From the NCBI GenBank assembly GCA_964628185.1, contig CAZVLQ010000013.1:1-57612 (forward strand): 57,612 nt of DNA. Direction: 5' to 3'. The translations under genes and the position numbers were made by a program. The DNA comes from CAZVLQ01 sp964628185 (GTDB taxonomy: Bacteria > Pseudomonadota > Zetaproteobacteria > Mariprofundales > Mariprofundaceae). Positions 40,436-49,544 of this stretch are shown here, piece after piece (positions within the stretch are counted from its first letter, which is position 1; every line of letters starts with the position of its first letter). The notes under the pieces were generated by a model. That model saw nothing but the letters and a program-made list of their open reading frames with translations, was not told where the DNA came from and did no database searches.

Positions 40436-42082
40436 CTACGTTTTCTTATGCGCCTTATAGTAATTGATCAGACCATTGGTGGAAGCATCATGGCTGCTGA
40501 CGCCATCGCCACCCGGCAGCTCGGGCAGTATTCTGCGGGCCAGCTGCTTGCCCAGTTCCACGCCCCACTGATCAAACGCGTTAATGCGCCAGATCAGGCT
40601 CTGTACATAGATCTTGTGCTCGTACATTGCAAGCAGACTGCCCAGCGTTTTCGGCGTCATTTTCCGGAACAGAATCGAATTTGTCGGCCTGTTACCGGGA
40701 AAAACCTTGTGCGGTACGAGGCGTTCCAGCGCTTCGCCGCCCAGCCCCTCCGCCATCAACTCCTCACGCACCTCGGTTTCAGTCTTGCCGCGCATCAAGG
40801 CCTCGGTCTGGGCGAAAAAATTGGACAGAAGCATCTCGTGATGGGGACCAATCGGATTCAGCGTCTCCACCGGGGCCAGAAAATCGGCCGGAACAAGCTT
40901 TGTTCCCTGATGGATGAGCTGAAAGAAGGCATGCTGACCATTCGTTCCCGGTTCACCCCAGACGATCGGACCGGTGGAGTAATCGACAGGCTGCCCGTCA
41001 TGCGTCACCCGCTTGCCGTTGCTTTCCATGTCCCCCTGCTGAAAATAGGCCGGAAACCGGTGCATGTACTGATCGTACGGCAGGATGGCATAGCTGTCCG
41101 CCCCGAAAAAATTATTATACCAGATACCCAGCAGCGCCAGGATTACAGGGATATTTTCTTCCAGCGACGCACTTCTAAAATGCTCGTCCATGGCGTGGGC
41201 GCCATCAAGCATCTCAGCAAACCGGTCCATGCCGATATACAGTGCAATGGAAAGACCCACCGCACTCCACAGGGAATAGCGCCCGCCGACCCAGTCCCAG
41301 AATTCAAACATATTGGCCGGATCAATGCCGAAGTCCGCAACGGCCACGGCATGAGTCGAAACGGCCACAAAGTGCCGGGCCACGGCTTCCTGCGTACCGC
41401 CGCGTGTCAGAAACCAGTCGCGCGCCGTATGGGCATTGGCCAGCGTCTCCTGTGTCGTGAAGGTTTTGGAAACGATCACGAACAGCGTTGTCTCACGATG
41501 GAGCCGCTTTAATGTTTCAACAATATGCGTACCGTCTACATTGGAAACAAAATGCACATTCAGTCCTTCCCTGCCGTACGGCCTTAACGCCTCGGTTGCC
41601 ATGACCGGTCCCAGATCGGAGCCACCGATTCCGATATTGACAATATCGGTGATCGGCTTGCCGGTGCTGCCTGTCCAGCGGCCTTCACGCACCGCCTCCG
41701 TGAAGACGCGCATTTGCGCCAGAACCCGTCCGATATCCGGCATCACGTCCCGGCCATCCACTCGAACGGGGTGACCGGGAGGGGTGCGCAGCGCCACGTG
41801 CAACACCGCCCGCTGTTCGCTGGCATTGATCTTTTCACCCGCGAACATGCGTTTGATGCCGTCCTGTACATTCTGTTCACGTGCAAGCCGGAAAAGCAAC
41901 CGCATCGTTTCGTCGGTAATGATATTTTTTGAATAGTCAATGAGTATATCGTTGAACTGAAGTGAATAGCGCGAAAAACGTGCCGCATCGTGTGCGAACA
42001 GGTCCCGCATATGCACCTGCGCCATTTTCCGGTGATGTTCCAGAAGCAATTTCCAGGCTTCCGACTGCTGTAACGCGGACAT
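40436..42082 (-). CDS. pgi: glucose-6-phosphate isomerase
   Basis: 548-residue phosphoglucose isomerase joining fructose 6-phosphate and glucose 6-phosphate. Family signatures are IGIGGSDLGP, VSKTFTTQET, the catalytic Glu/His regions in FGADSYAILPYDQ and IHQGTK, and the closing GVELGKQLA. Length equals E. coli Pgi. The ATG at 42082 has GGGGGA upstream, so I prefer it to a start 16 codons earlier. It is divergent from glgA; six 7-bp repeats lie between them. In this cluster it carries gluconeogenic flux to pgm. Confidence 0.96.
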   Translation of the reverse strand: MSALQQSEAWKLLLEHHRKMAQVHMRDLFAHDAARFSRYSLQFNDILIDYSKNIITDETMRLLFRLAREQNVQDGIKRMFAGEKINASEQRAVLHVALRTPPGHPVRVDGRDVMPDIGRVLAQMRVFTEAVREGRWTGSTGKPITDIVNIGIGGSDLGPVMATEALRPYGREGLNVHFVSNVDGTHIVETLKRLHRETTLFVIVSKTFTTQETLANAHTARDWFLTRGGTQEAVARHFVAVSTHAVAVADFGIDPANMFEFWDWVGGRYSLWSAVGLSIALYIGMDRFAEMLDGAHAMDEHFRSASLEENIPVILALLGIWYNNFFGADSYAILPYDQYMHRFPAYFQQGDMESNGKRVTHDGQPVDYSTGPIVWGEPGTNGQHAFFQLIHQGTKLVPADFLAPVETLNPIGPHHEMLLSNFFAQTEALMRGKTETEVREELMAEGLGGEALERLVPHKVFPGNRPTNSILFRKMTPKTLGSLLAMYEHKIYVQSLIWRINAFDQWGVELGKQLARRILPELPGGDGVSSHDASTNGLINYYKAHKKT

Positions 42083-42134
42083 CACATCTCCCCCTTGCAT
42101 CTTCGCCAAACCAGCCTGCACTGCTCGCATCTTA

Positions 42135-42176
42135 CAGTAGTCAGTCGTCAGTCGTCAGTAGTCAGTTTTCAGTCTG
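42135..42176. repeat. six tandem 7-bp units (CAGTNGT)
   Basis: CAGTAGT, CAGTCGT, CAGTCGT, CAGTAGT, CAGTTTT and CAGTCTG follow without spacers in the pgi-glgA divergent region. The units are too short and unspaced for CRISPR. A related string (ATCAGAAGTCAGGGATCA) occurs inside cusA at 18011-18028. Microsatellite-like copy variation could change promoter spacing for glgA or pgi. Confidence 0.7.
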
Positions 42177-42273
42177 CTTCCTAATGCTGACCGGTGACTG
42201 ATCTTCCTGCCCCATTTGTTGCCAAAACGCCCGCCTGCTAGAGTGCGCGCATCAGCACTATGAAGGGATTCCC

Positions 42274-43728
42274 ATGGCGAAATTAAACATCGTATTCGTA
42301 GCTTCGGAGGCTTCGCCCCTGGCGAAAACCGGAGGCCTGGCGGATGTGGCGGGCTCCCTGCCCCATGCCTTGAAACGCCTTGGCCACAACGTAACCGTCA
42401 TCACACCCTTCTATCGCCGGTACGTACGGACCAGCGGTGCGGAAATTCGGCCCATGGGGAAAAAGGTACCCGTCTTGATTGACGGCGCCCACCGTCTGGC
42501 CCCGCTGCATGAATCCTGCGTGGGAGGCCTGCGTTTTATCCTGGTGGAACAGGATGAATTCTATGACCGGCCGGGTCTGTACGGACCGCCCGGTGGCGCT
42601 TACAAGGACAATCTTCTGCGCTTCATCTTCTTTACACGGGTGGCACTGGAAGCGTCCTGTGGCTTGAAACATTCCGTGGATATCTTTCACTGCCACGACT
42701 GGCAGACAGCATTTCTCCCCCTGCTGCTGCACGCACAGTACCGGCATCTTCCCCGTATTGCCCGCGCCAAAACAGTATTCACCATCCACAACATGGCCTA
42801 TCAGGGTATTTTTCCACCAGGCTGGCTGCACCGGCTGGGTCTGCCACCACATTTCTTCCATATGGGCGGTTTCGAATTCTACGGGCAGATCAATTGCATG
42901 AAGGCCGGTATTCTGGCCGCCGATCATATTACCACTGTCAGCGGGACCTATGCCAGGGAAATCCTGACAGCGGAATATGGCTGTCATCTTGAAGGCTTCC
43001 TGGCCACCCATGCCCACAAGCTTTCCGGCATTATTAATGGACTGGACGTGGATCACTGGAATCCGGCCACGGATGCCGTCATTACGGCCAGTTATCAGCC
43101 GGGAAACATGCGTGGCAAACGGCAATGCAGAGATGCCCTTTTGAAAGAACTTGGTCTGGCCGGAGATTCGGAATTCCCCCTGCTTACGCTTATATCACGG
43201 CTGGCGGAACAAAAAGGCGTTGACCTGCTGATCGATGCCATTCCCCACTGGCTGGAGGCGGGTCACCGGATCGTCGTGCTGGGATCGGGTGAGCCGGCCT
43301 ATGAATCCATGTTGAAACAACTGGCCGGAAGGAATCCGGAACGGATGTATTTTCACTCCGGCTTCGATGAAGTACTGGCAAGAAAGATTTATGCCGCCGG
43401 CGACATCTTCCTGATGCCATCCCGTTTTGAGCCCTGTGGCCTTGGACAATTGACGGCCATGCGTTACGGCAACATTCCCGTGGTGCGGGCAACCGGCGGA
43501 TTGCAAGACACGATAATAAACTATCCGGCATCCAGAAGTGCAGGCACCGGTTTCACTTTTGAACAGGCCAGTCCGAGGGCCCTGCGCGCCGCGGTCCATG
43601 ATGCCGTAACCATCTGGAGACAGCCCGCAGTCTGGCAACGTATCATGGGACGAGCCATGCGCTACGATGCTTCCTGGGACGCCTCGGCCAGGTCATACGC
43701 GCAACTTTATCGCTCTCTCATGACATGA
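42274..43728 (+). CDS. glgA: glycogen synthase (ADP-glucose)
   Basis: 484-residue GT5 enzyme that extends alpha-1,4-glucan from ADP-glucose. The N-terminal KTGGLADVAGSLP contains the Lys that contacts ADP-glucose. HCHDWQTAFLPLLL, VFTIHNMAYQG, the C-terminal E-x7-E region in MPSRFEPCGLGQL and the RATGGLQDT loop are all present. GAAGGGA precedes the ATG. The stop overlaps the next start (ATGA), coupling it to a glucokinase. Substrate comes from the glgC product encoded 7 kb to the left. Confidence 0.96.
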   Translation: MAKLNIVFVASEASPLAKTGGLADVAGSLPHALKRLGHNVTVITPFYRRYVRTSGAEIRPMGKKVPVLIDGAHRLAPLHESCVGGLRFILVEQDEFYDRPGLYGPPGGAYKDNLLRFIFFTRVALEASCGLKHSVDIFHCHDWQTAFLPLLLHAQYRHLPRIARAKTVFTIHNMAYQGIFPPGWLHRLGLPPHFFHMGGFEFYGQINCMKAGILAADHITTVSGTYAREILTAEYGCHLEGFLATHAHKLSGIINGLDVDHWNPATDAVITASYQPGNMRGKRQCRDALLKELGLAGDSEFPLLTLISRLAEQKGVDLLIDAIPHWLEAGHRIVVLGSGEPAYESMLKQLAGRNPERMYFHSGFDEVLARKIYAAGDIFLMPSRFEPCGLGQLTAMRYGNIPVVRATGGLQDTIINYPASRSAGTGFTFEQASPRALRAAVHDAVTIWRQPAVWQRIMGRAMRYDASWDASARSYAQLYRSLMT

Positions 43729-44654
43729 ACGTACTCGCACTTGATGCAGGCGGAACAAATATACGCCTTGCCATCGTGGATGCGAATGGCGTCATTCATG
43801 CCCGCCTCACCCGGCAAGCAAAACTTTCCAGCCTCAATGCATCCTCGACGCATGAGGCCGGCGGATACGTAATCAGAACACTCACGGTCGCCATTAAAAA
43901 AATGCTTGCGAACCGGACTGGCATTCAGGCCATCGGCATTGGGTTCCCGGGTTTTTTTCGTCAGGACACGGGTATCCTTGCCGCCTCACCGAATATTCCG
44001 CAACTGACCGAGTTTCCACTGGCCGAACAGCTTGCCCGTTCATTGCCGCTGCCCGTGCATATTCATAACGATGCCACGCTCGCGGCCCTGGGTGAATTTC
44101 GCTTCGGCACAGGCAGAGGCAAGCCCGCCCTGTTGCACCTGACTCTGGGTACAGGCGTGGGTGGTGGCCTTGTTCTGAACGGTGTTCCTTACAGCGGTGA
44201 ATCCGGCATGGCCATGGAAATCGGTCATCTGTGCGTACAGCCGGAAGGAAGACCATGCGGCTGTGGCGGTACGGGATGCCTTGAGGCCTACGCTTCGGCC
44301 ACGGCCGTGCTGGACCGCTACCACGAGGCGGGCGGCTGCCGGGCTACGGAGGCAGCGGAAATCTACCGCCGGGCGAAAAAAAAGGATGCCGTGGCGAAAC
44401 AGGTGCTGGAAGAAGCAGGATCCGCTCTGGGCTATGCCATCGCCCAGGCCGTTACGCTGCTGGACGTGCATCATGCCAGTCTAAGCGGGGGCCTGACCGG
44501 AGCATGGGATCTGCTGTCACCTCCCCTGCTTGAACGTATGAACACGAGGCTGATCGCACCGATGAAAGGTACTGTGGAGGTCCACCGCTCCAGCCTGGGC
44601 GATGACGCCGGCCTGCTCGGCGCCGCCGCACTGGCATTGGAAGCTCAAAGATAG
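43725..44654 (+). CDS. glk: ROK-family glucokinase
   Basis: 309-residue ROK sugar kinase. The phosphate loop is LALDAGGTNIRLAI, the catalytic Asp is in HIHNDATLAALGE and the zinc site CGCGGTGCLEAYAS follows the ROK pattern. No HTH precedes it, so it is a kinase, not a NagC-type repressor. It is translationally coupled to glgA. The likely substrate is glucose freed by malQ, GH57 or glycogen phosphorylase side activity, returning it as glucose 6-phosphate. It converges with glgP with a ~10-base overlap. Confidence 0.88.
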   Translation: MNVLALDAGGTNIRLAIVDANGVIHARLTRQAKLSSLNASSTHEAGGYVIRTLTVAIKKMLANRTGIQAIGIGFPGFFRQDTGILAASPNIPQLTEFPLAEQLARSLPLPVHIHNDATLAALGEFRFGTGRGKPALLHLTLGTGVGGGLVLNGVPYSGESGMAMEIGHLCVQPEGRPCGCGGTGCLEAYASATAVLDRYHEAGGCRATEAAEIYRRAKKKDAVAKQVLEEAGSALGYAIAQAVTLLDVHHASLSGGLTGAWDLLSPPLLERMNTRLIAPMKGTVEVHRSSLGDDAGLLGAAALALEAQR

Positions 44655-47203
44655 GTCATCAATCCCATGGCCAGGGGATGGGCCAGATCTTCATGACAGG
44701 GATAGGCGCGAATATGATAGGCAAAGTCACCGCTGTCATCCGGCAACAGATCCGTTTCAAAAATACCGTCTTTGGCATGCTGCATCTCAATCATGCGATA
44801 ATGCTTGTAACCACCATCCCGGGACGGACGGAGCAACACAATTTCCACGTGCAGATCCTCCGCGCTCAATCCATCATGATGCGCCCTGATCCGTATCTTC
44901 AGGGCCTCCCCGTAGTGACTTCGAACTTCCCGCGTGGTGCCGTCGCCCACCTGCTCAAGCCGTACTTTCGGCCATGATTTGCGCACCCTGGCCTTCCATG
45001 CCGCAAGCATTTTGGCTCGCTTGAAGTCATTGTCGCGCAACAGATAGCCGCGCCGGGAGGCGGGTACATAAAAACGCTTGGCGTAATCGGACACCATGCG
45101 GTCCGTATTAAACCTCGGAATACTTGAAATCATCGCCCGCTTGGAAATAGCCACCCAGGCATCCGAAAATCCACTTTCATTGCGGGCATAATAGGTGGGT
45201 ATCACCTCACAGCGAAGCAGGTGATACAGTGACGCCGCATCATCCGCATCGCGCCGGTACGGGTCGGAGATATCCCTCTCACCGCCGATGGCCCAGCCGT
45301 TGTCTCCCTGGAAGCCTTCCGGCCACCATCCATCCAGGATGCTCAGGTTGGGTACGCCGTTCATGGCGGCCTTCATGCCGGACGTACCGGATGCCTCCAT
45401 CGGACGAATCGGGTTGTTCAGCCACACATCCACGCCCGAAATCAGGTAGCGGCCCAGTGTCATGTCGTATCCTTCCAGCATCAGCACACGGCCGATGAAC
45501 TCCGGCTTGCGGGAAAACTCATGGATGCGACGGATCAGCTCCTGGCCGGGAACATCCGCCGGATGCGCCTTGCCTGCAAACAGGAAGACAACCGGGTGTC
45601 CCGCATCTTCCAGAAGCTGGCGCAGACGCGCCTCATCATGAAACAGCAGGGTGGCCCGTTTGTAGGTGGCAAAACGGCGGGCAAACCCGACCACCAGCGT
45701 GCGTACATCAAAATTGACCGTCATTTCCTGCACAAGCTGGGCGCTCTCGCCATTGCGCCTGGCCTGCCGCTCCAGCAATCCGCGCACATACTGGAGCATG
45801 CGCTGCTTGTTGGTCTGGTGAATACTCCAGTACAGATAATCGGGAATATCGGCAATATTGTTCCAGAACGGCGTATCCAGCAGTTGCCCGCGCCACTGGC
45901 CTCCAAGGTGCTGATTAAAGGCGTTGATCCACTCAGGCGCCAGCCATGTGGTGACATGCACCCCGTTGGTGACGGATGTAATGGGATTTTCCCCGGGTGA
46001 CAGGCCCGGCCACATGGACTGGCATATGCGGGAAGAGACCTCGCCATGCAGCTTGGCCACGCCGTTGACATGGGCTGAGCCGTTAATCGCCAGCGCCGTC
46101 TGGTTGAAACCGTCGGACCCGTGGCCGAAATCACCATGGCCGAACTCATGCAATTGCGTCAGATCCATATTCAGGGCCCTGGCATAGTGCCCCATGTAAT
46201 GGTCGAACATGTCAGTGGGGAAAATATCATGCCCCGCCGGTACGGGCGTATGCGTGGTAAAAACAGTGGAAACACGCACGACCTCCAGCGCCTCACGCCA
46301 GCCCAGTTGCTTCCTTTCAATCAGTTCACGCATGCGCTCCAGAATAATAAAGGCGGCATGTCCCTCGTTGGCATGCCATACCGTAGGCGCAACGCCCAGG
46401 GCGCGCAGAGCCCGCACACCGCCGATACCAAGCACCATTTCCTGTCGAATCCGGTTTTCCAGCCCCCCGCCATAAAGCTGGTAGGTAATACCTCGATCCT
46501 CATCGGAATTTGAAGCCACGTCGGAATCCAGCAGTACCATGCGGATGTGACCGGCCCTGGCCTCCCAGACATTGAGGTCCAGAACACGGTCGGGCAGCTC
46601 CACCTGGACCCGCAGCGGATTTCCTTCCTGATCCATGAGTTGCTCGATACTCAGATCGCCGAAGCGGTTATCGTGATAAATGGCGAGCTGCTCGCCCTGC
46701 GCTGTAATGGTCTGGGTAAAATACCCCTGGCGATACAACAGGCCAACGGCTGTGAACGGCAGACCAAGGTCGCTGGCGGATTTGCAATGATCGCCCGCCA
46801 GAATACCCAGTCCTCCGGAATAAACCGGCAGGGATTCATGCAGGCCGAATTCAGCGGAAAAATAGGCGATGGCATGTTTTCTGGCATCCTCGAATTTTGA
46901 TGAGAACCACTGATACTCCTCCTTTTTATAGGAATCGTAATCAGAACCCACGCCATGATACTGGGCCAGAAAGGCGCGGTCGGCGGCCACCTCATCCAGG
47001 CGGCGCTGGCTTACGCGGCGAAGAAACGAACGGGGGTTATGCCCGCAGACAACCCACAGTACGGGGTCGATCTGGTGAAACAGGGCACGGGCGTTCGAGT
47101 TCCAGGAAAACCACAGGTCGCCGGCGATATCCTCGAGGCGTTTTAATGCTTCGGGGATTGTGGGATACACCCTAAGAAGATATGTTCTGCCTTCCGTCTT
47201 CAA
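44645..47203 (-). CDS. glgP: alpha-glucan (glycogen/maltodextrin) phosphorylase
   Basis: 852-residue GT35 enzyme of the TIGR02094 type that phosphorolyses glycogen to glucose 1-phosphate. It has the N-terminal LWFSWNSNARALF region of the short-branch family and the PLP and active-site block EASGTSGMKAAMNG. Other marks are VYSGGLGILAGDH and WHANEGHAAF. The start is a TTG at 47203, four bases after the pfp stop, so the two form an operon. It is longer than typical E. coli MalP (797), with an extra ~120-residue C-terminal beta domain. Confidence 0.94.
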   Translation of the reverse strand: MKTEGRTYLLRVYPTIPEALKRLEDIAGDLWFSWNSNARALFHQIDPVLWVVCGHNPRSFLRRVSQRRLDEVAADRAFLAQYHGVGSDYDSYKKEEYQWFSSKFEDARKHAIAYFSAEFGLHESLPVYSGGLGILAGDHCKSASDLGLPFTAVGLLYRQGYFTQTITAQGEQLAIYHDNRFGDLSIEQLMDQEGNPLRVQVELPDRVLDLNVWEARAGHIRMVLLDSDVASNSDEDRGITYQLYGGGLENRIRQEMVLGIGGVRALRALGVAPTVWHANEGHAAFIILERMRELIERKQLGWREALEVVRVSTVFTTHTPVPAGHDIFPTDMFDHYMGHYARALNMDLTQLHEFGHGDFGHGSDGFNQTALAINGSAHVNGVAKLHGEVSSRICQSMWPGLSPGENPITSVTNGVHVTTWLAPEWINAFNQHLGGQWRGQLLDTPFWNNIADIPDYLYWSIHQTNKQRMLQYVRGLLERQARRNGESAQLVQEMTVNFDVRTLVVGFARRFATYKRATLLFHDEARLRQLLEDAGHPVVFLFAGKAHPADVPGQELIRRIHEFSRKPEFIGRVLMLEGYDMTLGRYLISGVDVWLNNPIRPMEASGTSGMKAAMNGVPNLSILDGWWPEGFQGDNGWAIGGERDISDPYRRDADDAASLYHLLRCEVIPTYYARNESGFSDAWVAISKRAMISSIPRFNTDRMVSDYAKRFYVPASRRGYLLRDNDFKRAKMLAAWKARVRKSWPKVRLEQVGDGTTREVRSHYGEALKIRIRAHHDGLSAEDLHVEIVLLRPSRDGGYKHYRMIEMQHAKDGIFETDLLPDDSGDFAYHIRAYPCHEDLAHPLAMGLMTYL

Positions 47204-47207
47204 TGGA

Positions 47208-48395
47208 TCAGAGCCTGCCGATGACCGGTAATTCCCCCACCAGAGGCCGGATATAATCCAGCCAGGCTCCGGTCACATCATTGTCATCGGCGCCGATATA
47301 TGCATCCGCCATGGCGGTGGTGTCACGTGCTACGCTGGCCAGCGGTGTAACAAAATATTCACCGCTGTAGGGCGTATCCGACACCCTCCGGATTGCGACT
47401 GAACCGTTCTCGCCGGAAGACACCGCATGATTGACCGCCCGCATTCCAACCTCACGCGCTTCCCTGGCGTCAAGGGCCGAAACAACCGTGGGAAAACTGC
47501 GCTGCAGGTACCCGAATGTATCAGCGCGCACGCGCATCTTCCTGTTCCCGAATGCATCCCTGACGTGCGCGGCCAGTGCATCTCCAAGCGCCCCCGTGCC
47601 GGAAAGCTGAATATTGCCATGTGAGTCACGTTCTCCGGTCGTGATAATTGGATTGCCCTCGCGATCCGTCACCCCTTCAGACACGGCGACCACGCAACGT
47701 CCGAACTCATCCACCACGCGGCGCACATCCACCTTGAACTGCTCAACGTCGAAGACGCGCTCGGGCAGATAAATAAGGTGCGGCCCATCGCCGTCAGCCT
47801 GACGGGCCAGGGCTGAAGCCGCCGTCAGAAAGCCGGCATGACGGCCCATGACAACGTTAATCTTTACACCGGACAGGGCCGCATTGTCCCGATCATCACC
47901 CATGAAGGCCAGGGCCACAAAACGGGCTGCCGAGGCAAAGCCGGGGCAGTGATCCGTGACCCTGAGATCATTGTCAATCGTCTTGGGGATGTGCATCGTG
48001 CAGAAATCATAATTTGCATCCCTGGCCATCTCGGAAATAATGTAGGCTGTTTCGGCCGAATCATTGCCGCCGATATAAAAGAAATAACGGACATCGTTTT
48101 GCCTGAAGACCTCAAATACGCGTTCACACTCTTCTTTCCCCGGCTTCAGCCGCACCGACCCCAGGGCCGCGGCCGGTGTATTCGCCACCTGTTCCAGTTG
48201 CTGCGGAGATTGCGTGGTCAGGTCCACGAAATTGCCATCCATGATCCCTGCGATACCGTGACGCGCACCGAGAATACCCGTAATCGAGCCTGCGTCACGT
48301 GCGGTCAGTATCGCACCCACCAATGACTGATTGATGACAGCCGTCGGGCCGCCGGATTGTCCGATCACCATCTTTCCTTTGAGTTTGAGCACCAT
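47208..48395 (-). CDS. pfp: 6-phosphofructokinase, PPi-dependent type
   Basis: 395-residue phosphofructokinase family protein. The phosphate donor is judged from two sites: FYIGGNDSAETA in place of the ATP-enzyme GGDGS, and HIPKTIDNDL, where Lys replaces the Gly of ATP enzymes and marks PPi use in characterised members. MGRHAGFLTAAS is the sugar-phosphate block. The ATG at 48395 follows GGGGG; the longer frame adds 19 residues with no site. A PPi enzyme is reversible and can serve glycolysis and gluconeogenesis. It is operonic with glgP and divergent from glpX, the irreversible phosphatase for the same step. Confidence 0.88.
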   Translation of the reverse strand: MVLKLKGKMVIGQSGGPTAVINQSLVGAILTARDAGSITGILGARHGIAGIMDGNFVDLTTQSPQQLEQVANTPAAALGSVRLKPGKEECERVFEVFRQNDVRYFFYIGGNDSAETAYIISEMARDANYDFCTMHIPKTIDNDLRVTDHCPGFASAARFVALAFMGDDRDNAALSGVKINVVMGRHAGFLTAASALARQADGDGPHLIYLPERVFDVEQFKVDVRRVVDEFGRCVVAVSEGVTDREGNPIITTGERDSHGNIQLSGTGALGDALAAHVRDAFGNRKMRVRADTFGYLQRSFPTVVSALDAREAREVGMRAVNHAVSSGENGSVAIRRVSDTPYSGEYFVTPLASVARDTTAMADAYIGADDNDVTGAWLDYIRPLVGELPVIGRL

Positions 48396-48555
48396 GCACC
48401 CCCGATATAGCTTCTCCCGTCTGCAGGGCAATCCTAGCATGGCACGGGACATGATTCTATGAATTATACAGGTAAAAACCCATTGCCGTCAGGGTCGCAT
48501 TCATCATCTATTTCCGATATCATGCCGCCCCTGTAACAAGACGGGGAGGTGAGGT

Positions 48556-49509
48556 ATGCCCAGCATCGCTGATCTGAAAATTGATCTGGTCGAAGTTTGT
48601 GAAGCTGCCGCCCGGGCCTGCGCCCCGCACATTGGATCAGGCAAGAAAGATGAAGGCGACGGCCTTGCCGTGGACGCCATGCGTACGAGCATCAACAGGG
48701 TAAAAATGCGCGGCATGATTGTCATCGGTGAAGGCGCCAAGGATGAAGCTCCCGCCCTGTACGATGGTGAAAAAGTCGGCACCGGTAAGGGAGCCGGCGT
48801 GGATATTGCCGTTGATCCAATCGAGGGTACCAATCTTTTTGCCAAGGATATGCCCGGTTCGATTTGCACGCTTGCAGCGGCGCCGGAAGGCACCATGTAC
48901 CGGCCGGGTTCCTGTTTTTACATGGATAAACAGGTTTACCCGCGTGCTGCACACGGCAGGATTGACCCGGCTGCCCCCGTGGCTGAGCGCCTGCACCAGC
49001 TGGCTGCGGCCCTGAACAAGGACGTGGAAGACATCAAGGTCTTTGTTCTCGACAAGCCGCGTCACCAGCAACTTCTGAGTGAAATTTATGATGCCGGCGC
49101 CAAGGTCCGCCTGGCCACGGACGGTGATGTCAACGGTGCCATCCAGGCTATCCTGAACATGGGCTGTGACGCCCTGTTCGGCATCGGCGGAACGCCGGAA
49201 GGCATTGTCACCGCCTGCGCCGCCCGGGCCATGGGAGCGGAGATGTTCGGGCGTATGTCTCCACAAAAGGATTTCGAGATTGAACGTTGCAAAAACGAAG
49301 GCGTGGATACGACAACGATCCTGGGGCGGGATGAACTCGTTACCGGTGATGATGTGTTGTTTATCGCGACCGGTCTGACCAGCGGCGCCTATGTCCACCA
49401 TGTCAAGGTGGGAAAGGATACAGAGGGGAAATACATGACGACCGATACCGTTGTCATGTCCGGACACCGGTGTAATGTCCGCCGTGTTCAGACCACGGTG
49501 CATGTATAG
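48556..49509 (+). CDS. glpX: fructose-1,6-bisphosphatase class II
   Basis: 317-residue GlpX-type phosphatase. Metal and phosphate motifs are VIGEGAKDEAP and the lithium-sensitive-like block DIAVDPIEGTN; GIGGTPEGIVTA follows. In autotrophs this class commonly also hydrolyses sedoheptulose 1,7-bisphosphate in the Calvin cycle. GGGGAGGTGAGGT lies just before the ATG. It heads a six-gene run with tkt, gap, pgk, pyk and fba, so the whole series is probably co-regulated. Length is near the usual 320-336. Confidence 0.95.
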   Translation: MPSIADLKIDLVEVCEAAARACAPHIGSGKKDEGDGLAVDAMRTSINRVKMRGMIVIGEGAKDEAPALYDGEKVGTGKGAGVDIAVDPIEGTNLFAKDMPGSICTLAAAPEGTMYRPGSCFYMDKQVYPRAAHGRIDPAAPVAERLHQLAAALNKDVEDIKVFVLDKPRHQQLLSEIYDAGAKVRLATDGDVNGAIQAILNMGCDALFGIGGTPEGIVTACAARAMGAEMFGRMSPQKDFEIERCKNEGVDTTTILGRDELVTGDDVLFIATGLTSGAYVHHVKVGKDTEGKYMTTDTVVMSGHRCNVRRVQTTVHV

Positions 49510-49544
49510 TCCACGGGTTTATTTTTTAAAAAGGGGAATCAATT

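Noticed and set aside
42135..42176. CRISPR array
   Set aside because: Units are seven bases with no spacers and there are no cas genes.
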